Part shown: positions 36,767-46,579 of the stretch, piece by piece
How the letters are laid out: each line of letters opens with the position of its first letter
Position numbering within the stretch: the first letter of the stretch is position 1
From: Myxococcus stipitatus
GTDB lineage: Bacteria > Myxococcota > Myxococcia > Myxococcales > Myxococcaceae
Length of the DNA stretch: 64,000 nucleotides
Assembly (NCBI RefSeq): GCF_021412625.1
Contig: NZ_JAKCFI010000002.1
Coordinates: 496,001 to 560,000 of the forward strand
Reading direction: 5' to 3'
Position numbers and translations under genes: made by a program
The notes under the pieces: generated by a model
Databases searched by the model: none
Told to the model about the DNA's origin: nothing
The model's input: the letters and a program-made list of their open reading frames with translations, nothing else

Positions 36767-37114
36767 TCAGCGGCCGCCCTTCTTCATCTTCCACCAGAGC
36801 ATCCCCAGGAAGGTGTCGGGGGGAGGCTCGGGCGGGGTCATCGACTCGTCGTCGGCTCCGGTCCTCCGCGCGGTGGGTGGGGAGGCCGGCCCGCGCGGAG
36901 TGGGGGAGGGGAGTGGCTCCGAGCCGTGGAGCCCACGCGCCGCGCGGTCGAGCGCGTCCGCGAAGGAGCGCCGCGCGGGGTCGGCGGCCGTGACGCGCTC
37001 GGGACCCGACACGCGCTCCAGCGCGCGGACCCGGAGCACGGCGTCGGCGCCCTCGACGCGGCGCAGGCCATGGACGCGGCCGATGGGGCCTCGGGGTTTG
37101 CGTCCGTGGCTCAT
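36767..37114 (-). CDS. Small basic/proline-rich protein of unknown function
   Basis: A possible 115-residue protein, Arg-rich at the N-terminus (MSHGRKPRGPIGRVHGLRR), with a proline/serine middle and a C-terminus of FLGMLWWKMKKGGR. It is on the same strand as and 34 bases beyond the VIT/VWA gene, consistent with a small downstream gene. No clear ribosome-binding site is visible, and the composition is close to that of random frames in this genome. Treat as uncertain; the WWKMKK end is the best sign that it is real. Confidence 0.45.
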   Translation of the reverse strand: MSHGRKPRGPIGRVHGLRRVEGADAVLRVRALERVSGPERVTAADPARRSFADALDRAARGLHGSEPLPSPTPRGPASPPTARRTGADDESMTPPEPPPDTFLGMLWWKMKKGGR

Positions 37115-37148
37115 GCGGGGCCTCGCGGGGGCGGGGAGGGCAGCGGCG

Positions 37149-40100
37149 TCATGGCGCGGGCTGCGCCGAGAGGGTGGTCTTCGCGGCGATGAGCTCCTCG
37201 CGACGCAGGAGCAGCCGCGCGTCCTGCTTGGGCAGGATGCGGAGCTGGAACCGCCGCTGATAGGCGTCCTCGGGCGTGAACACGCCCCGGTCGCTCACCA
37301 GCAGCAGCGCGGTGGGGACCGCGAGCCGGGGAGAGCGGTTGCCGTAGTAGTGCACCACGACGTGGTAGGGCCCCGGAATCGCCGTGCGCGCGTGGTACAG
37401 CTCGGGCCCCAGCCCGTCGGTGATGTCCCAGAAGAGCTTGCCGCCATTGCGCGTCTCGCGGTGCTGGTAGAAGCAGCGCTCGCCTCCGGGCTCGATGACC
37501 CACAGGTCGATGTCCGTGTTGTCCGAGTTCCAGTGCGTGGTGAGCTGGTAGTCGATGGGACTGCCGAGCGCTTCGTCCTTGGGGCCCACGTCCTCGCCGC
37601 GCAGCTCGGCCAGCCGCGTGGTGAGCACGGAGGCCGCGGGCTTCTCGCCCAATTTCCGCGCGAGCGCCGTGAGCGAGCGCGCGTAGTGGTAGCGCGCCAC
37701 CACGCGCAGCTGCTCGGCGTGGCGGGCCCACCGGCGGGCCAGGATGATTTCGTAGTTGCGCGCGGCCTCGGCGTGGCGCCCGGCGGCGTCCAGGGCGAGC
37801 GCTTCCTCCAGGAAGGCCTGCCCCTCGAAGGGCCGGTTGAGCCGCACGTGCTCGAACAGCTCCGACGCGGCGGGGTACTGGCCCAGGGCGAGCAGCCCAT
37901 AGCCCACCAGCCGCAGGGCCTCCGCGTCCTTCGGACGCAGCTCCACCGGAGAGGACAGGGCCCGCAGGGCGCCCCAGGTGTCTCCCGCGAACGCGCGGTG
38001 CCGCGCGATGGCCTCATACACCATCACGTCATCGCGATTGGCGCGACGGGCGGCGCGGTAGGTCTGCTCCGCCTGGAGGCGCGCGTCACCTCCCGCGTAG
38101 GGCGCGTCCTGGAGGGGCTGGCGCCGCAGCAGGGGGGACAGCGCGGCGCGCTGCTCCTGGAGCGCGCGGACGACCGCGCGGCCGGAGTCGGGGGCCTCGT
38201 CCAGGGCGATTCCCTGGAGCTTGTCGCGGCGCTGGTCCTGCTCGCGCTTGCGCAGCGCCTCCAGGTCGGTGAGCTCCACGCGCTCGTCGCGGATGGCGAA
38301 GCGCTGGTAGTCGGTCTCCGACTCGAGCACGAGCAGCGAGGCGCGGGCATTGGCCAACCGGTAGTGCTGGCTGAGCGCCACCGCCATCCGGTCCAACCGC
38401 TCGTCATCCAGGGCGACCAGGCGCGCCACGAAGACCTCGGCCCAGGCGCGCGGCGCGAAGGACGCCTCCTGGTCGCGAGGCAGGGGCACGCGCAGCACGC
38501 GCTCGGTGTCTCCCGCCCGCGTCACCACCTCCAGCTCGGCCGCGCCAGGCTCCGGGAGCCGGCCCGCGACCACCAGCTCCTGGCCCGGGAACACCAGGTG
38601 CGGGCGGCTGGCGACCACCAGGTCCTTGGCCGCGGTGCCCTTCACCTCCACCCGGGCCAGGACGACCGAGGCGGCGCGATGGGCCTTCGCCGCGGCGTCC
38701 ACCTCGGAGCCGGACAGCACGCTGACCCCACGCCCGCCGCTGGCCCGCGCCAGGGCATCGAACAGGTCGGTGTTCACCGCCGACTCGCCGAACCGGTACG
38801 TCACCCACCGCAGGGACTCCGCGCAGGGGTGTCGCGAGACGAGGGCCTCGACCGTGCTCTGTCCCCAGGTGACGTTGCCGTCCGACAGGAGGAAGGCCGA
38901 CACGCGCTCGCCCGGCTTCGCGGGTTTGAGCCAGTCCGCCGTGGCCCGGTCCAACTCGGCCAGCACGCCGTCCACGTGGGAGGCTCCTTCCAGGAAGATG
39001 CGCTCCAACTGGGAGAAGGTCTCCCGCCGGTTCGCGGCGTCGTTGGCGCGCCAGCCCTGGCCGTGCAGCCACCGGGGACGCACGTCGAACAGGAGCACCG
39101 CGTACTCCTTCAACGTCGGGTCCTTCTCCAGGAGCGCGCGCAGCATCGCGCCCTGGAGGGCCCAGGCGTTGCCGTCCTCCGACGACAGCGACGTATCCAC
39201 GACGAGGACGGCGCGCCCGGTGGGGGCGCCCTCCGCGTCGCTGGTGAGGTTGGACGGCAGGCGGATCCGGGCGTGGAAGGCCTGCCCCGGGTAGCCCGCG
39301 TCGTCGCGCCCCACGAGGACATCCGCCTCCGGACGCCGGGGCTCGAGGGCCACCGACAACGCTCCGTCGCCCGCCAGCTTCGCGAAGTCCCAGGCGCGCC
39401 ACGTGCCCAGGTCGCGGGGCTTCTGTTGCGTGTCGGGGGCGACCGTCACCGTGCCCGCGTGGCGTGGATCCACGTGGACGCGCGCGGACACCTGGACGTC
39501 CTTGCCCGCGCCGGCCGGCAGGGGCCACGTGTAACGCAGGTGCTGGCCGTCATGGAGGAGCGTCTGCTCGTACGCGATGACGACGCGCTTGAGGGAGCGC
39601 GGCGGGAGCGGGAAGACGCGCGCGCTGAAGGTCGATGCGCCCGCCCACTCCAGCAGCGCGGGGTCCACGTTGTTGCGGACGATGTCCTCGTAGACCTCGC
39701 GGGCGCGCTTCTGCTCGACGACCCGCGCCTCCTGCGGCGCGCCCCAGGAGCGCCGCGCGTCGGGCGGGCTCGGGGGCGCGGAGGCCGTCAGCGACTCCAC
39801 CCGCGCCGAGCCGTCGCCCAGGGGCGGCAGCAGGTCAGACGACTGGAACAGCGAGGGGCCCTGCACCGGCACCGCGCCGGAGTAGAGCGCGAAGCCCGCC
39901 ACCGTCGCTCCGCCGGGCAGGGGGTAGTAGAAGGTCCCCTCCAGGGCGCGCCCGGTCTCGTTCTCGAAGAGGTGGTCGACCACCGTGCGCGCGCGCGAGC
40001 CCTGGATGTACGTCACCACGCGGATCGCGCGGGTCTTCAGGGGCTGGAATCGTCCGGACTCGTCGCGCACCAGCACCTTCGCCGCGCGCGGAGCGGCCTC

Positions 40101-40805
40101 CACCTTGGGAAGGACGGGCGTGGGGGGACTCTCCGGCTTCGCGTCCGATTCGGACTCCGCCGACGCGGCCCTCTTGGAGGGCGCCGCCCTGCGGAGGTCG
40201 CCGCTCGCGACGCCACCGCCACCGCCGCGGATGATCTGGATGATCTCCCTTCGCTTGGCCTCCAGGGGATGAGGTGCTCCGGTGGAAGGAGGAGGAGGGA
40301 CTCCCATGACGGGCTGTGCGACGCGCGTGGCGTCGAGAACCTCCTGGGCCTCCTCGGCCTCGATGTGCCTTCCGCTAGGGGCGGGGACGTTCTCCGTGGG
40401 TGGGGAGGGCTCCGGCGCCGCCGCGGCGCCCTCCACCATGCCCATGTCGGGAGCCCCCAGGGCCTCGTCCCGCGTGGCGGAGGGCGCGGCGACGGCGCGG
40501 TGGGCCGCCTCCTGCTCGCGGAGGCGGGCCTCGTGGCCAGCGGCCTCCAACTGGGCGACCTGCGCCTCCGACAGGACCTGTGGGTCGGCCATGGCCTCGC
40601 GCAGCTCCGCGAGGTCCACCTCGCCCGGGTCGCTCGTCCCTGGGACGGTGATGGGAGCCAGGACCCCGGCCTTCACGAAGGACTCGGGAGGTGCACTGAT
40701 GGTCCGGGCCTGCGTGGAGGAGCCACTCCCGTTCGAGGCCCCCTTCTCACAGCCGGCCACGACAAGGCACAGCAGAATCGCGAGGGTCAGACGCGTGGGG
40801 CGCAT
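37149..40805 (-). CDS. VIT-VWA-DUF2135 lipoprotein
   Basis: This 1218-residue protein has a lipobox VVAGC (Cys19) and then a long acidic, low-complexity region to about 240. A VIT domain (about 250-390, [17 protein letters not shown]) and a VWA domain with a MIDAS-type VDTSLSS follow. Helical, TPR-like sequence runs from about 850 to 1070. The C-terminus is a DUF2135 domain (about 1085-1218, [18 protein letters not shown]). VIT-VWA-DUF2135 proteins are predicted surface adhesion or inter-alpha-trypsin-inhibitor-like proteins. The ATG at 40805 starts the signal; a longer frame reading further upstream is antisense-type noise. Confidence 0.9.
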   Translation of the reverse strand: MRPTRLTLAILLCLVVAGCEKGASNGSGSSTQARTISAPPESFVKAGVLAPITVPGTSDPGEVDLAELREAMADPQVLSEAQVAQLEAAGHEARLREQEAAHRAVAAPSATRDEALGAPDMGMVEGAAAAPEPSPPTENVPAPSGRHIEAEEAQEVLDATRVAQPVMGVPPPPSTGAPHPLEAKRREIIQIIRGGGGGVASGDLRRAAPSKRAASAESESDAKPESPPTPVLPKVEAAPRAAKVLVRDESGRFQPLKTRAIRVVTYIQGSRARTVVDHLFENETGRALEGTFYYPLPGGATVAGFALYSGAVPVQGPSLFQSSDLLPPLGDGSARVESLTASAPPSPPDARRSWGAPQEARVVEQKRAREVYEDIVRNNVDPALLEWAGASTFSARVFPLPPRSLKRVVIAYEQTLLHDGQHLRYTWPLPAGAGKDVQVSARVHVDPRHAGTVTVAPDTQQKPRDLGTWRAWDFAKLAGDGALSVALEPRRPEADVLVGRDDAGYPGQAFHARIRLPSNLTSDAEGAPTGRAVLVVDTSLSSEDGNAWALQGAMLRALLEKDPTLKEYAVLLFDVRPRWLHGQGWRANDAANRRETFSQLERIFLEGASHVDGVLAELDRATADWLKPAKPGERVSAFLLSDGNVTWGQSTVEALVSRHPCAESLRWVTYRFGESAVNTDLFDALARASGGRGVSVLSGSEVDAAAKAHRAASVVLARVEVKGTAAKDLVVASRPHLVFPGQELVVAGRLPEPGAAELEVVTRAGDTERVLRVPLPRDQEASFAPRAWAEVFVARLVALDDERLDRMAVALSQHYRLANARASLLVLESETDYQRFAIRDERVELTDLEALRKREQDQRRDKLQGIALDEAPDSGRAVVRALQEQRAALSPLLRRQPLQDAPYAGGDARLQAEQTYRAARRANRDDVMVYEAIARHRAFAGDTWGALRALSSPVELRPKDAEALRLVGYGLLALGQYPAASELFEHVRLNRPFEGQAFLEEALALDAAGRHAEAARNYEIILARRWARHAEQLRVVARYHYARSLTALARKLGEKPAASVLTTRLAELRGEDVGPKDEALGSPIDYQLTTHWNSDNTDIDLWVIEPGGERCFYQHRETRNGGKLFWDITDGLGPELYHARTAIPGPYHVVVHYYGNRSPRLAVPTALLLVSDRGVFTPEDAYQRRFQLRILPKQDARLLLRREELIAAKTTLSAQPAP

Positions 40806-40851
40806 TCCCCGTACGTTAGCCGAACGGCCCCGGCGACGCGCACGGAGGGTC

Positions 40852-41247
40852 TCAATCCAGGTAGCCCCAGCGGTCCTCCTCGAAGACGTAGAACGGGCGG
40901 CCGAAGGGGATGATGTGGGTCCAGCCCAGGACATGCCGCTCGTGCATGACGGAGTAGGTGAAGCCGAAGTGGGGCCCGTCGAACTTCGCGGGTGGCAGCT
41001 CGGGCAGGAAGTCGGGGACCAGCTCCTCCAGTTCGTCGGGGAGGCGGCCATGACGGGCCTGGAAGGCCCGGCAGGCGGCGATGATGCGCTCCGCGTTCGT
41101 CCTCGCTCGCTCACTGCCCTTCCGGTCCGGACGCAAGACGAGATACGCGAGCCGCGCCGTGCCGAAGGTGACCTGGATGGCGGCGCGCACACCGTCGAGG
41201 AGGGCAGAGGGCAGCGAGGTGCGACGTGGCTCTCGTGAGTAGGTCAT
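40852..41247 (-). CDS. Hypothetical protein
   Basis: A 131-residue protein with an Arg-rich start, a hydrophobic stretch ([10 protein letters not shown]) and the helical segment [43 protein letters not shown]. This part resembles the short type-II-secretion-pseudopilin-like region that many myxobacterial hypothetical proteins carry ([15 protein letters not shown] is reminiscent of the pseudopilin/'tail' motif). No catalytic motif. The ATG at 41247 is preferred; an in-frame ATG at 41277 is possible. It lies 46 bases upstream of the VIT/VWA gene and may be its operon leader. Confidence 0.6.
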   Translation of the reverse strand: MTYSREPRRTSLPSALLDGVRAAIQVTFGTARLAYLVLRPDRKGSERARTNAERIIAACRAFQARHGRLPDELEELVPDFLPELPPAKFDGPHFGFTYSVMHERHVLGWTHIIPFGRPFYVFEEDRWGYLD

Positions 41248-41339
41248 CCGCGGCCTCCCGTTCGAGCCCGGGAGCATCGCACACTCCAGCTCCTCGGTCC
41301 GGGGCGGCTGCCTATCTTTCCTGGAGAAAGGAGCCTGCA

Positions 41340-41537
41340 ATGCCTGACATCGACATCGATGAACGCCCGAGCATGGGCGAGCCACGGGAAGAGGGGCCGG
41401 AGCGCGAGGCGTCCGCCTACGAGGACGAGGTCCCAGGCCATACGCCAGGCGTGGCGGAAGGAGACGACGACGCGGTGACTCCGCGCAGTCATCCCTTCCC
41501 GGATCCCGACAAGACGCCGGGGAGCGCGGAGGGCTGA
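41340..41537 (+). CDS. Small acidic protein
   Basis: A 65-residue protein rich in Asp, Glu and Pro (MPDIDIDERPSMGEPREEG ... DPDKTPGSAEG), with no hydrophobic segment or known domain. It has a very good ribosome-binding site (AAAGGAG seven bases before the ATG at 41340), which is the main evidence that it is expressed. It could be a disordered regulator or stress protein. It lies in the gap between the hypothetical gene and the membrane-protein gene, on the plus strand. Confidence 0.7.
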   Translation: MPDIDIDERPSMGEPREEGPEREASAYEDEVPGHTPGVAEGDDDAVTPRSHPFPDPDKTPGSAEG

Positions 41538-41643
41538 GTGGCGTCCGGCCGGAAGTCGCTCTGGACGAGAGGAACAGTTGCGTTCGCCGCGCGGAAGCGA
41601 CTGAACTGCGCCGCTTCCGAGCACCGAAGGGGCGCGACCGAAC

Positions 41644-43059
41644 ATGGAGCGAGGTCCACAGCGGCAGCCTGACGAAGTGGCCTCGCCCGCGCTGTTCGCG
41701 CCGGAGGTGGGCGAGCGTGGAGGCGGAGGGCTTGCGGTGGGGCGGGCCTCGTGGCTGTCGGGAGGAGGAGCGCGGGTCGCGGTGGCGCTCGTCTGGTCGC
41801 TGCTGCTCTTCATCGCGTTCAAGCCCGGGCTGATGTCGGCCGACTCGTTCACCATGCTGACCGAGGGACTGCGCGGCGAGTACTCGGACTGGCACTCTCC
41901 CTTCGTCGCGTTCCTGCTCGGGAAGACCTTCTGGCTGGTGGGCTCGCCCTGGCCCATCCTCTGCGTCCAGTTGCTGGGGCTCTCGCTGGGGGGCGCGGCG
42001 CTGCTGCGGGACGCCTCCGGGCGCAGGGGCCTGTGGGCGCTGGTGTTGTTGTCCGTCTTCCTGGTGCTTCCCAGCACCTGGGCCATTGGCGTGACGCTCT
42101 GGAAGGACGTGCTCAACGGCGTGGCGCTGTTGTGGTGCGTGCTGCTGCGTGTCCGTGGGCGGACGCGATGGGCGTTGGTGTTCCTCGTCGCGGCGACCCT
42201 GACCCGCCACAATGCCCTCATCGCCAGCGTCGCCCTGGCGCCCTGGGTCGTCGCGGGCTTTGCCTGGGTGCGCGAGCGGTGGGGCCGGCGGGTGATGGCG
42301 TCCATCGCCCTGGTCCTGGTGCTGGCGGTGCTGCCTGGACTCGTCGAGCGGGCGGCGTCCGTGCGCAGGGGTTGGATTGGGGGCTCGCTCTTCATCTTCG
42401 ACGCGGCGGGCCTCTACGTCCGGGTCCCCGAGGCGATGGATGCCTCTCCGCTGTTCTCGCTCGGGTGGAACTGGGACAGGACCACTCCGGCGAAGCTCTT
42501 CGACCCACGCAACGTGGCGCCGATGCTCTGGGGCGACCCCGCGCAGGGGTCCGTCTCCAACGCGCAACTCCGCGCCGCGAAGGAGCCGCTCACGCGCGAG
42601 TGGCTCCGGCTGGTGCGCACCTATCCTGGGGCCTATCTGGCGCACCGGCTCGAGGTCTTCGCGGGCACCCTGGGCGTGGGCGGGACGCTCGCGCCCTACC
42701 ATCCCTATCTCGATGCGAACGAGTACGGCCTGAAGCTGCGCACGCACACCGCCCTGTACCGCGCGTGGGTCGCGCTGCGCGACAGGTGGCCCGAGCCCTT
42801 CTTCCGCGGCGGCGTCTGGATGCTGGCCGCCCTGGGGCTCGTGGGGGTGGGCTGGCGCCAGCGGAAGCATGACGGTGGGCGGGTCTTCTGGGTGGCCGCG
42901 TCGGGTGTCCTGTATGGCCTGTCGTACCTGCCGCTCTCCGTCAGCTCCGAGTTCCGCTTCTTCTTCTGGACCGTCGTGTCCGTCTTCGCCGCGTCCGCGC
43001 TCTGGCTGGTCCCCTCCGCGTCGGAGAACGCCTCGACTGTGCGTAGGGGGGGGGTGTGA
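41644..43059 (+). CDS. Polytopic membrane protein, glycosyltransferase-like
   Basis: This 471-residue protein has roughly ten transmembrane segments from about residue 44 onward. A loop after the first segment reads LMSADSFTMLTEGLRGEYSDWHSPF; it carries acidic residues and resembles the first loop of GT-C glycosyltransferases such as the DUF2142/GtrC type. The C-terminal half has a large soluble loop (about 260-330) and further segments. A lipid-linked sugar transferase role is possible but unproven. No glycan genes are adjacent. Confidence 0.75.
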   Translation: MERGPQRQPDEVASPALFAPEVGERGGGGLAVGRASWLSGGGARVAVALVWSLLLFIAFKPGLMSADSFTMLTEGLRGEYSDWHSPFVAFLLGKTFWLVGSPWPILCVQLLGLSLGGAALLRDASGRRGLWALVLLSVFLVLPSTWAIGVTLWKDVLNGVALLWCVLLRVRGRTRWALVFLVAATLTRHNALIASVALAPWVVAGFAWVRERWGRRVMASIALVLVLAVLPGLVERAASVRRGWIGGSLFIFDAAGLYVRVPEAMDASPLFSLGWNWDRTTPAKLFDPRNVAPMLWGDPAQGSVSNAQLRAAKEPLTREWLRLVRTYPGAYLAHRLEVFAGTLGVGGTLAPYHPYLDANEYGLKLRTHTALYRAWVALRDRWPEPFFRGGVWMLAALGLVGVGWRQRKHDGGRVFWVAASGVLYGLSYLPLSVSSEFRFFFWTVVSVFAASALWLVPSASENASTVRRGGV

Positions 43060-43186
43060 CTCCGGGTGGTGTGGGGCCCGGGCACCTGGTGCGGAATCCG
43101 CGGGCCCCCGAGGGAAACTGAATAGGACCCCGGAGGGTGCGTCAGACTGTACAGATGCGGCGGAGATGGCCGCGAAGGAGGCAGTC

Positions 43187-43504
43187 ATGCACGGCAATCT
43201 GATGCGGGTCCTCGCGATTTGTTCCCTGATGGTGGGTTCTCCGGTCCTGGCTCAGGTGCATGGCGCTTCTCCCGTGGGCGCCACGAGCGTCACGCAGTGG
43301 GCCGAGGGGCAGCGCAACAACGACCGTCGTGAGCAGGAGGAGCGGGAGCGTCAGGCGCGAATCGAGCGCGAACGTCAGGAGCGAGAGCGTCAGGCGCGAA
43401 TCGAGCGTGAGCGCCGCGAGCGGCTGGAGCGTGAGCGGGCCGAGTGCGAGCGTCATGGGGAGTGGCGCGGGGGCCGCTGCGAGATCCGTTCCCGGCACGG
43501 GTAG
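43187..43504 (+). CDS. Small exported charged-repeat protein
   Basis: A 105-residue protein with a signal peptide (MHGNLMRVLAICSLMVGSPVLAQ), then an Arg/Glu-rich helical body containing a 13-residue repeat (ERQARIERERQER, two copies), and the end ECERHGEWRGGRCEIRSRHG with two cysteines. The Shine-Dalgarno AAGGAGG is perfectly placed before the ATG at 43187. A secreted, highly charged helix is the only prediction. The repeated DNA is noted separately. Confidence 0.72.
   Translation: MHGNLMRVLAICSLMVGSPVLAQVHGASPVGATSVTQWAEGQRNNDRREQEERERQARIERERQERERQARIERERRERLERERAECERHGEWRGGRCEIRSRHG
43346..43423 (+). repeat. Two-copy tandem repeat of 39 bases
   Basis: The 23-base block beginning GAGCGTCAGGCGCGAATCGA occurs at 43346-43368 and again at 43385-43407, a 39-base spacing, encoding a 13-residue unit (ERQARIERERQER). 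It lies within the small exported protein and may expand or contract by slippage. Confidence 0.8.
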
Positions 43505-43586
43505 TTCGCAGCGCGTCATGACCCTCGGGCGCCGGTGGACGGCGTCCGAGGTTGACGACAGGGGGACGTGAGCGTCTGCTTGTTTC

Positions 43587-44909
43587 ATGTCCGACCCTGA
43601 TGGTTCGTCGCCAGAGTCTCGCGGTGAGGCCCGCCCTGTGGATGTCTCGGAGCGGGTCACGTTGTTGGATGTGGTGCGCGGCTTCGCCTTGTGCGGTGTC
43701 TTCGTCTCCAACAGCGTGTCGTGGTTCAGCGGACGCGTGATGATTCCGCGCGAGCAGAGCCAGGCGCTGACTGCTTCGTGGTTCGAGACGGTCGTCAACC
43801 AGCTCTACAACTTCTTCGTGAATCAGAAGTTCGTGACGCTGTTCTCGTTCCTCTTCGGGTTGGGCTTCGCCATCCAGCTCGCGCGAGCCCAGTCTCGGGG
43901 CTCCTCGGTCGTTCCCGTCTACTCCCGGCGGCTGCTGGTGTTGTTGGGAATCGGCCTGACGCATCAGTACGCCATCTGGTGTGGCGACGTGCTCAATACC
44001 TATGCGTTGGTGGGGTTCGCGCTCTTGTTGTTCCGTGCGCGCTCGGACCGGACGCTCGTGTATTGGGCGGTGGCGATGCTGCTGGTGGTCCCCCTGACCT
44101 ACGCGGTCGTCGAGCGCTTCGTGCCCATCTGGCTCCATGGCGCCGAGGCGGCGATGGAGGCCGCGAAGGCGTCACGAGGGGCGGAGACGGCGAGCCGCGG
44201 GCGTCTGTTCGAGGCGCTCTCCGGTGACTCCTTCTGGGGCTCGTTGGTGGGCACGGCGCGCTTCAACCTCGAGTCGCTGCTGCGTCCGCAGCGCCTGTTG
44301 TGGATGGGGCTCATCCTGGGTCGCTTCCTGTTCGGCCTGCTCGCGGGGCGCCACCTGCTGCTCCAGGACGTCGAGCGCCACCGGCACTTCCATCAGAAGC
44401 TGCTGCGCTGGGGGCTCGTGGTCGGGTTGCTGGGCAACGGCTTCGGCGTGCTCGTCTGGCGGCTGCGCGCGACGGGGGCGTTGGGACCCGGGGGCGCCGA
44501 TTGGATGGTGATCTCATCCACCATCCAGGAGCTGGGCTACCTGGGGCTGGCGGCGGCCTACCTGTCCGCCTTCGCCCTGGCCTCCCGCCAGCCGTGGGCG
44601 CCGCGCCTGTTCGGCTGGATTGCCCCCGTGGGTCGCATGGCCCTGACGAACTACCTCACGCAGTCCGTGGTGAGCGTGTGGGTCTACAACGGCTGGGGGC
44701 TGGGGTTCATCGGCAAGCTCCCACCCTCCCGGAGCATCGCATTGGCCTTGGGCATCTTCGCGGTGCAGGTGGTCGTCAGCCACCTGTGGCTGGCGCGCTT
44801 CCGGTTCGGTCCGGCGGAGTGGCTCTGGCGCTCGCTGACCTACGGGAAGGCCCAGCCGATGCGGCTGGGCGTGGGGAGTGGCGCGGCGGGGACGGCGACC
44901 GCTTCCTGA
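43587..44909 (+). CDS. DUF418 family membrane protein
   Basis: This 440-residue inner-membrane protein has about nine to ten hydrophobic segments. The start VTLLDVVRGFALCGVFVSNS and the loop NFFVNQKFVTLFSFLFGLGFA are typical of DUF418 (YeiB-like) proteins; the C-terminus ends LWLARFRFGPAEWLWRSLTYG, another family hallmark. DUF418 proteins are often paired with or adjacent to lipid or peptidoglycan genes, but their activity is unsettled. No such partner is nearby here. Confidence 0.88.
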   Translation: MSDPDGSSPESRGEARPVDVSERVTLLDVVRGFALCGVFVSNSVSWFSGRVMIPREQSQALTASWFETVVNQLYNFFVNQKFVTLFSFLFGLGFAIQLARAQSRGSSVVPVYSRRLLVLLGIGLTHQYAIWCGDVLNTYALVGFALLLFRARSDRTLVYWAVAMLLVVPLTYAVVERFVPIWLHGAEAAMEAAKASRGAETASRGRLFEALSGDSFWGSLVGTARFNLESLLRPQRLLWMGLILGRFLFGLLAGRHLLLQDVERHRHFHQKLLRWGLVVGLLGNGFGVLVWRLRATGALGPGGADWMVISSTIQELGYLGLAAAYLSAFALASRQPWAPRLFGWIAPVGRMALTNYLTQSVVSVWVYNGWGLGFIGKLPPSRSIALALGIFAVQVVVSHLWLARFRFGPAEWLWRSLTYGKAQPMRLGVGSGAAGTATAS

Positions 44910-44971
44910 GCGGATGAACGGTTTCCCGGCGCGGCCGTCGTGTGGCCGCGCCGCTACGCGGGGGTCGTGCC

Positions 44972-46537
44972 ATGTCACGAAGCATCCAGGCCGTGGTGTC
45001 GTTGGGGTTCACCGTGGGGCTCGCCGCCTGTGGAGGTGGTGGCGTGAGCGAGTCCACTCCGGAAGGGGAGGCTCCCGGCGTCATCGCGGCGGCCGTGGTG
45101 CCGGCCTGCACGGGCACGAGCGCCTGGGGCACGATGGGCCACGACGCGCGGCGCTCCTCGACCTCGGATGGTTGTGCCTGGCACCCACTGCGCAAGCTGT
45201 GGGAGTACGCGCCGGTCGCGGGCTCCGGCCGCTCCGTCCAGGGCGTCGAGCGGGCCCTCGCGGAGACCGGAGGTGTCTATGTGACATGGAACTCCAACCC
45301 CACCCACGCTGGCTCCGCGGGGAGCCCCGCCATCGACAAGGTGGACGTGGAGACAGGCGCGCGCGTGTGGAGCGTCGACCGGCTCCTCAACGACAACCGG
45401 GGGCACTGGCCGAGCTTCTTCTCGTACGAAAAGAACATCGGGGGAAACGTCTTCGAGGTCCGGGAGGGCGTGGTCCGCAACGACGACGGCATCCGCGTCT
45501 GGAGCCGCCAGTTCGGCGCGAACTACTATTCCGGAGGCACCATCCCGTATTCGGAGTACGAGCTGAACGCCAACGACAGCTGGGGCCAGTCCCTGTCGGA
45601 CGGCACGCGGCTGTGGACCTACAATCAGTACCACCTGCACGGTCCCAAGCTGGGCCTGCGCTCGTTCGACAAACGCGGTGCCCCGCTCCTGGAGCTGAAC
45701 ACCTACGGCTACTACGGCGGCACGCGTGAGCTCCCCCTGCACCAGTGGGACACCGCGGAAGACCGGCTCGGCTCCATCGCCACTGACAACGGCTTCATCT
45801 ACCTGGCGGCCATCTACAACTTCCAGTGCTCCACCAACTGCGACCCGAACCAGCCCCGGCCCTTCGCCTCCGGCCTCTACGGCTGGGACCTCGCCACGGG
45901 CGCGCGGCGCTGGGCGCCGGTGCCGCTGGAGCCCGCCAGCCACCTCAGCGTCGCGGGCAATCGCATCTACCTGCTGGAGCGGGACCTGACCACGGGCTCG
46001 GTGACGTTCAACATCCGCAACGCGGGCTACAACGGCGCCAGCCTCTATCGCTCCGCGCCCTTCCCGTCATCCCAGGTGACGGGCTATCAGGCCCCCGTGC
46101 TGGTGGGCGGGCGCGCCATCGTCGCCGCGCAGGAGAGCTCCGGCGCGAACCTGGGGACCGTCCTCTACTCGTTCGACGCCCTCTCCGGCGGGACGCCCCT
46201 CACCGTGACGCTCCCCGGCGTTTTCGACGTCATCGTCCCGTATTACGGGCGAGATCTGCTGGATTTTTCCACCACGCCGTACGCGGGGAAGCGCAGCACG
46301 TCGATTGCCGCGGCCTCCGGGACGAAGGATGCTTCGGGCAACAGCGTCCCCACGCTGGTCATCGCCTCGCGGACGGGGCTCCATGTCGTGGCCGTCTCCA
46401 CCCTGACGACGCTGTGGAGCGCGACGAAGCAGGCGCTCGTGGGGACGTCGGAGGGCGGTGCGTTGCGTGACCCCATCATCGTGAAGGACCGGGTCTACGT
46501 GGCGGATCGGAACAAGCTATACGCGCTGGGATTGTGA
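44972..46537 (+). CDS. PQQ-propeller-like lipoprotein
   Basis: A 521-residue protein with a lipobox LAAC after the signal, and a beta-propeller body with repeated patterns such as IDKVDVETGARVWSVDR and LYGWDLATGARRWAPVPL, as in BamB/PQQ-binding quinoprotein propellers. No quinone-ligand residues or catalytic motif are obvious. Outer-membrane or periplasmic attachment is likely. The gene following it may share the promoter (gap of 42 bases). Confidence 0.8.
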   Translation: MSRSIQAVVSLGFTVGLAACGGGGVSESTPEGEAPGVIAAAVVPACTGTSAWGTMGHDARRSSTSDGCAWHPLRKLWEYAPVAGSGRSVQGVERALAETGGVYVTWNSNPTHAGSAGSPAIDKVDVETGARVWSVDRLLNDNRGHWPSFFSYEKNIGGNVFEVREGVVRNDDGIRVWSRQFGANYYSGGTIPYSEYELNANDSWGQSLSDGTRLWTYNQYHLHGPKLGLRSFDKRGAPLLELNTYGYYGGTRELPLHQWDTAEDRLGSIATDNGFIYLAAIYNFQCSTNCDPNQPRPFASGLYGWDLATGARRWAPVPLEPASHLSVAGNRIYLLERDLTTGSVTFNIRNAGYNGASLYRSAPFPSSQVTGYQAPVLVGGRAIVAAQESSGANLGTVLYSFDALSGGTPLTVTLPGVFDVIVPYYGRDLLDFSTTPYAGKRSTSIAAASGTKDASGNSVPTLVIASRTGLHVVAVSTLTTLWSATKQALVGTSEGGALRDPIIVKDRVYVADRNKLYALGL

Positions 46538-46579
46538 CTCCGGTCGGAGAAGGACCGGGGCCTTGGGAGAGGACGAACG

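Noticed and set aside
35991..40913. A frame of 1640 codons on the plus strand over the VIT/VWA region
   Set aside because: It lies antisense to a gene with clear domains and has Arg/Gly/Pro-rich, motif-free translation; long antisense frames are expected at this GC bias.
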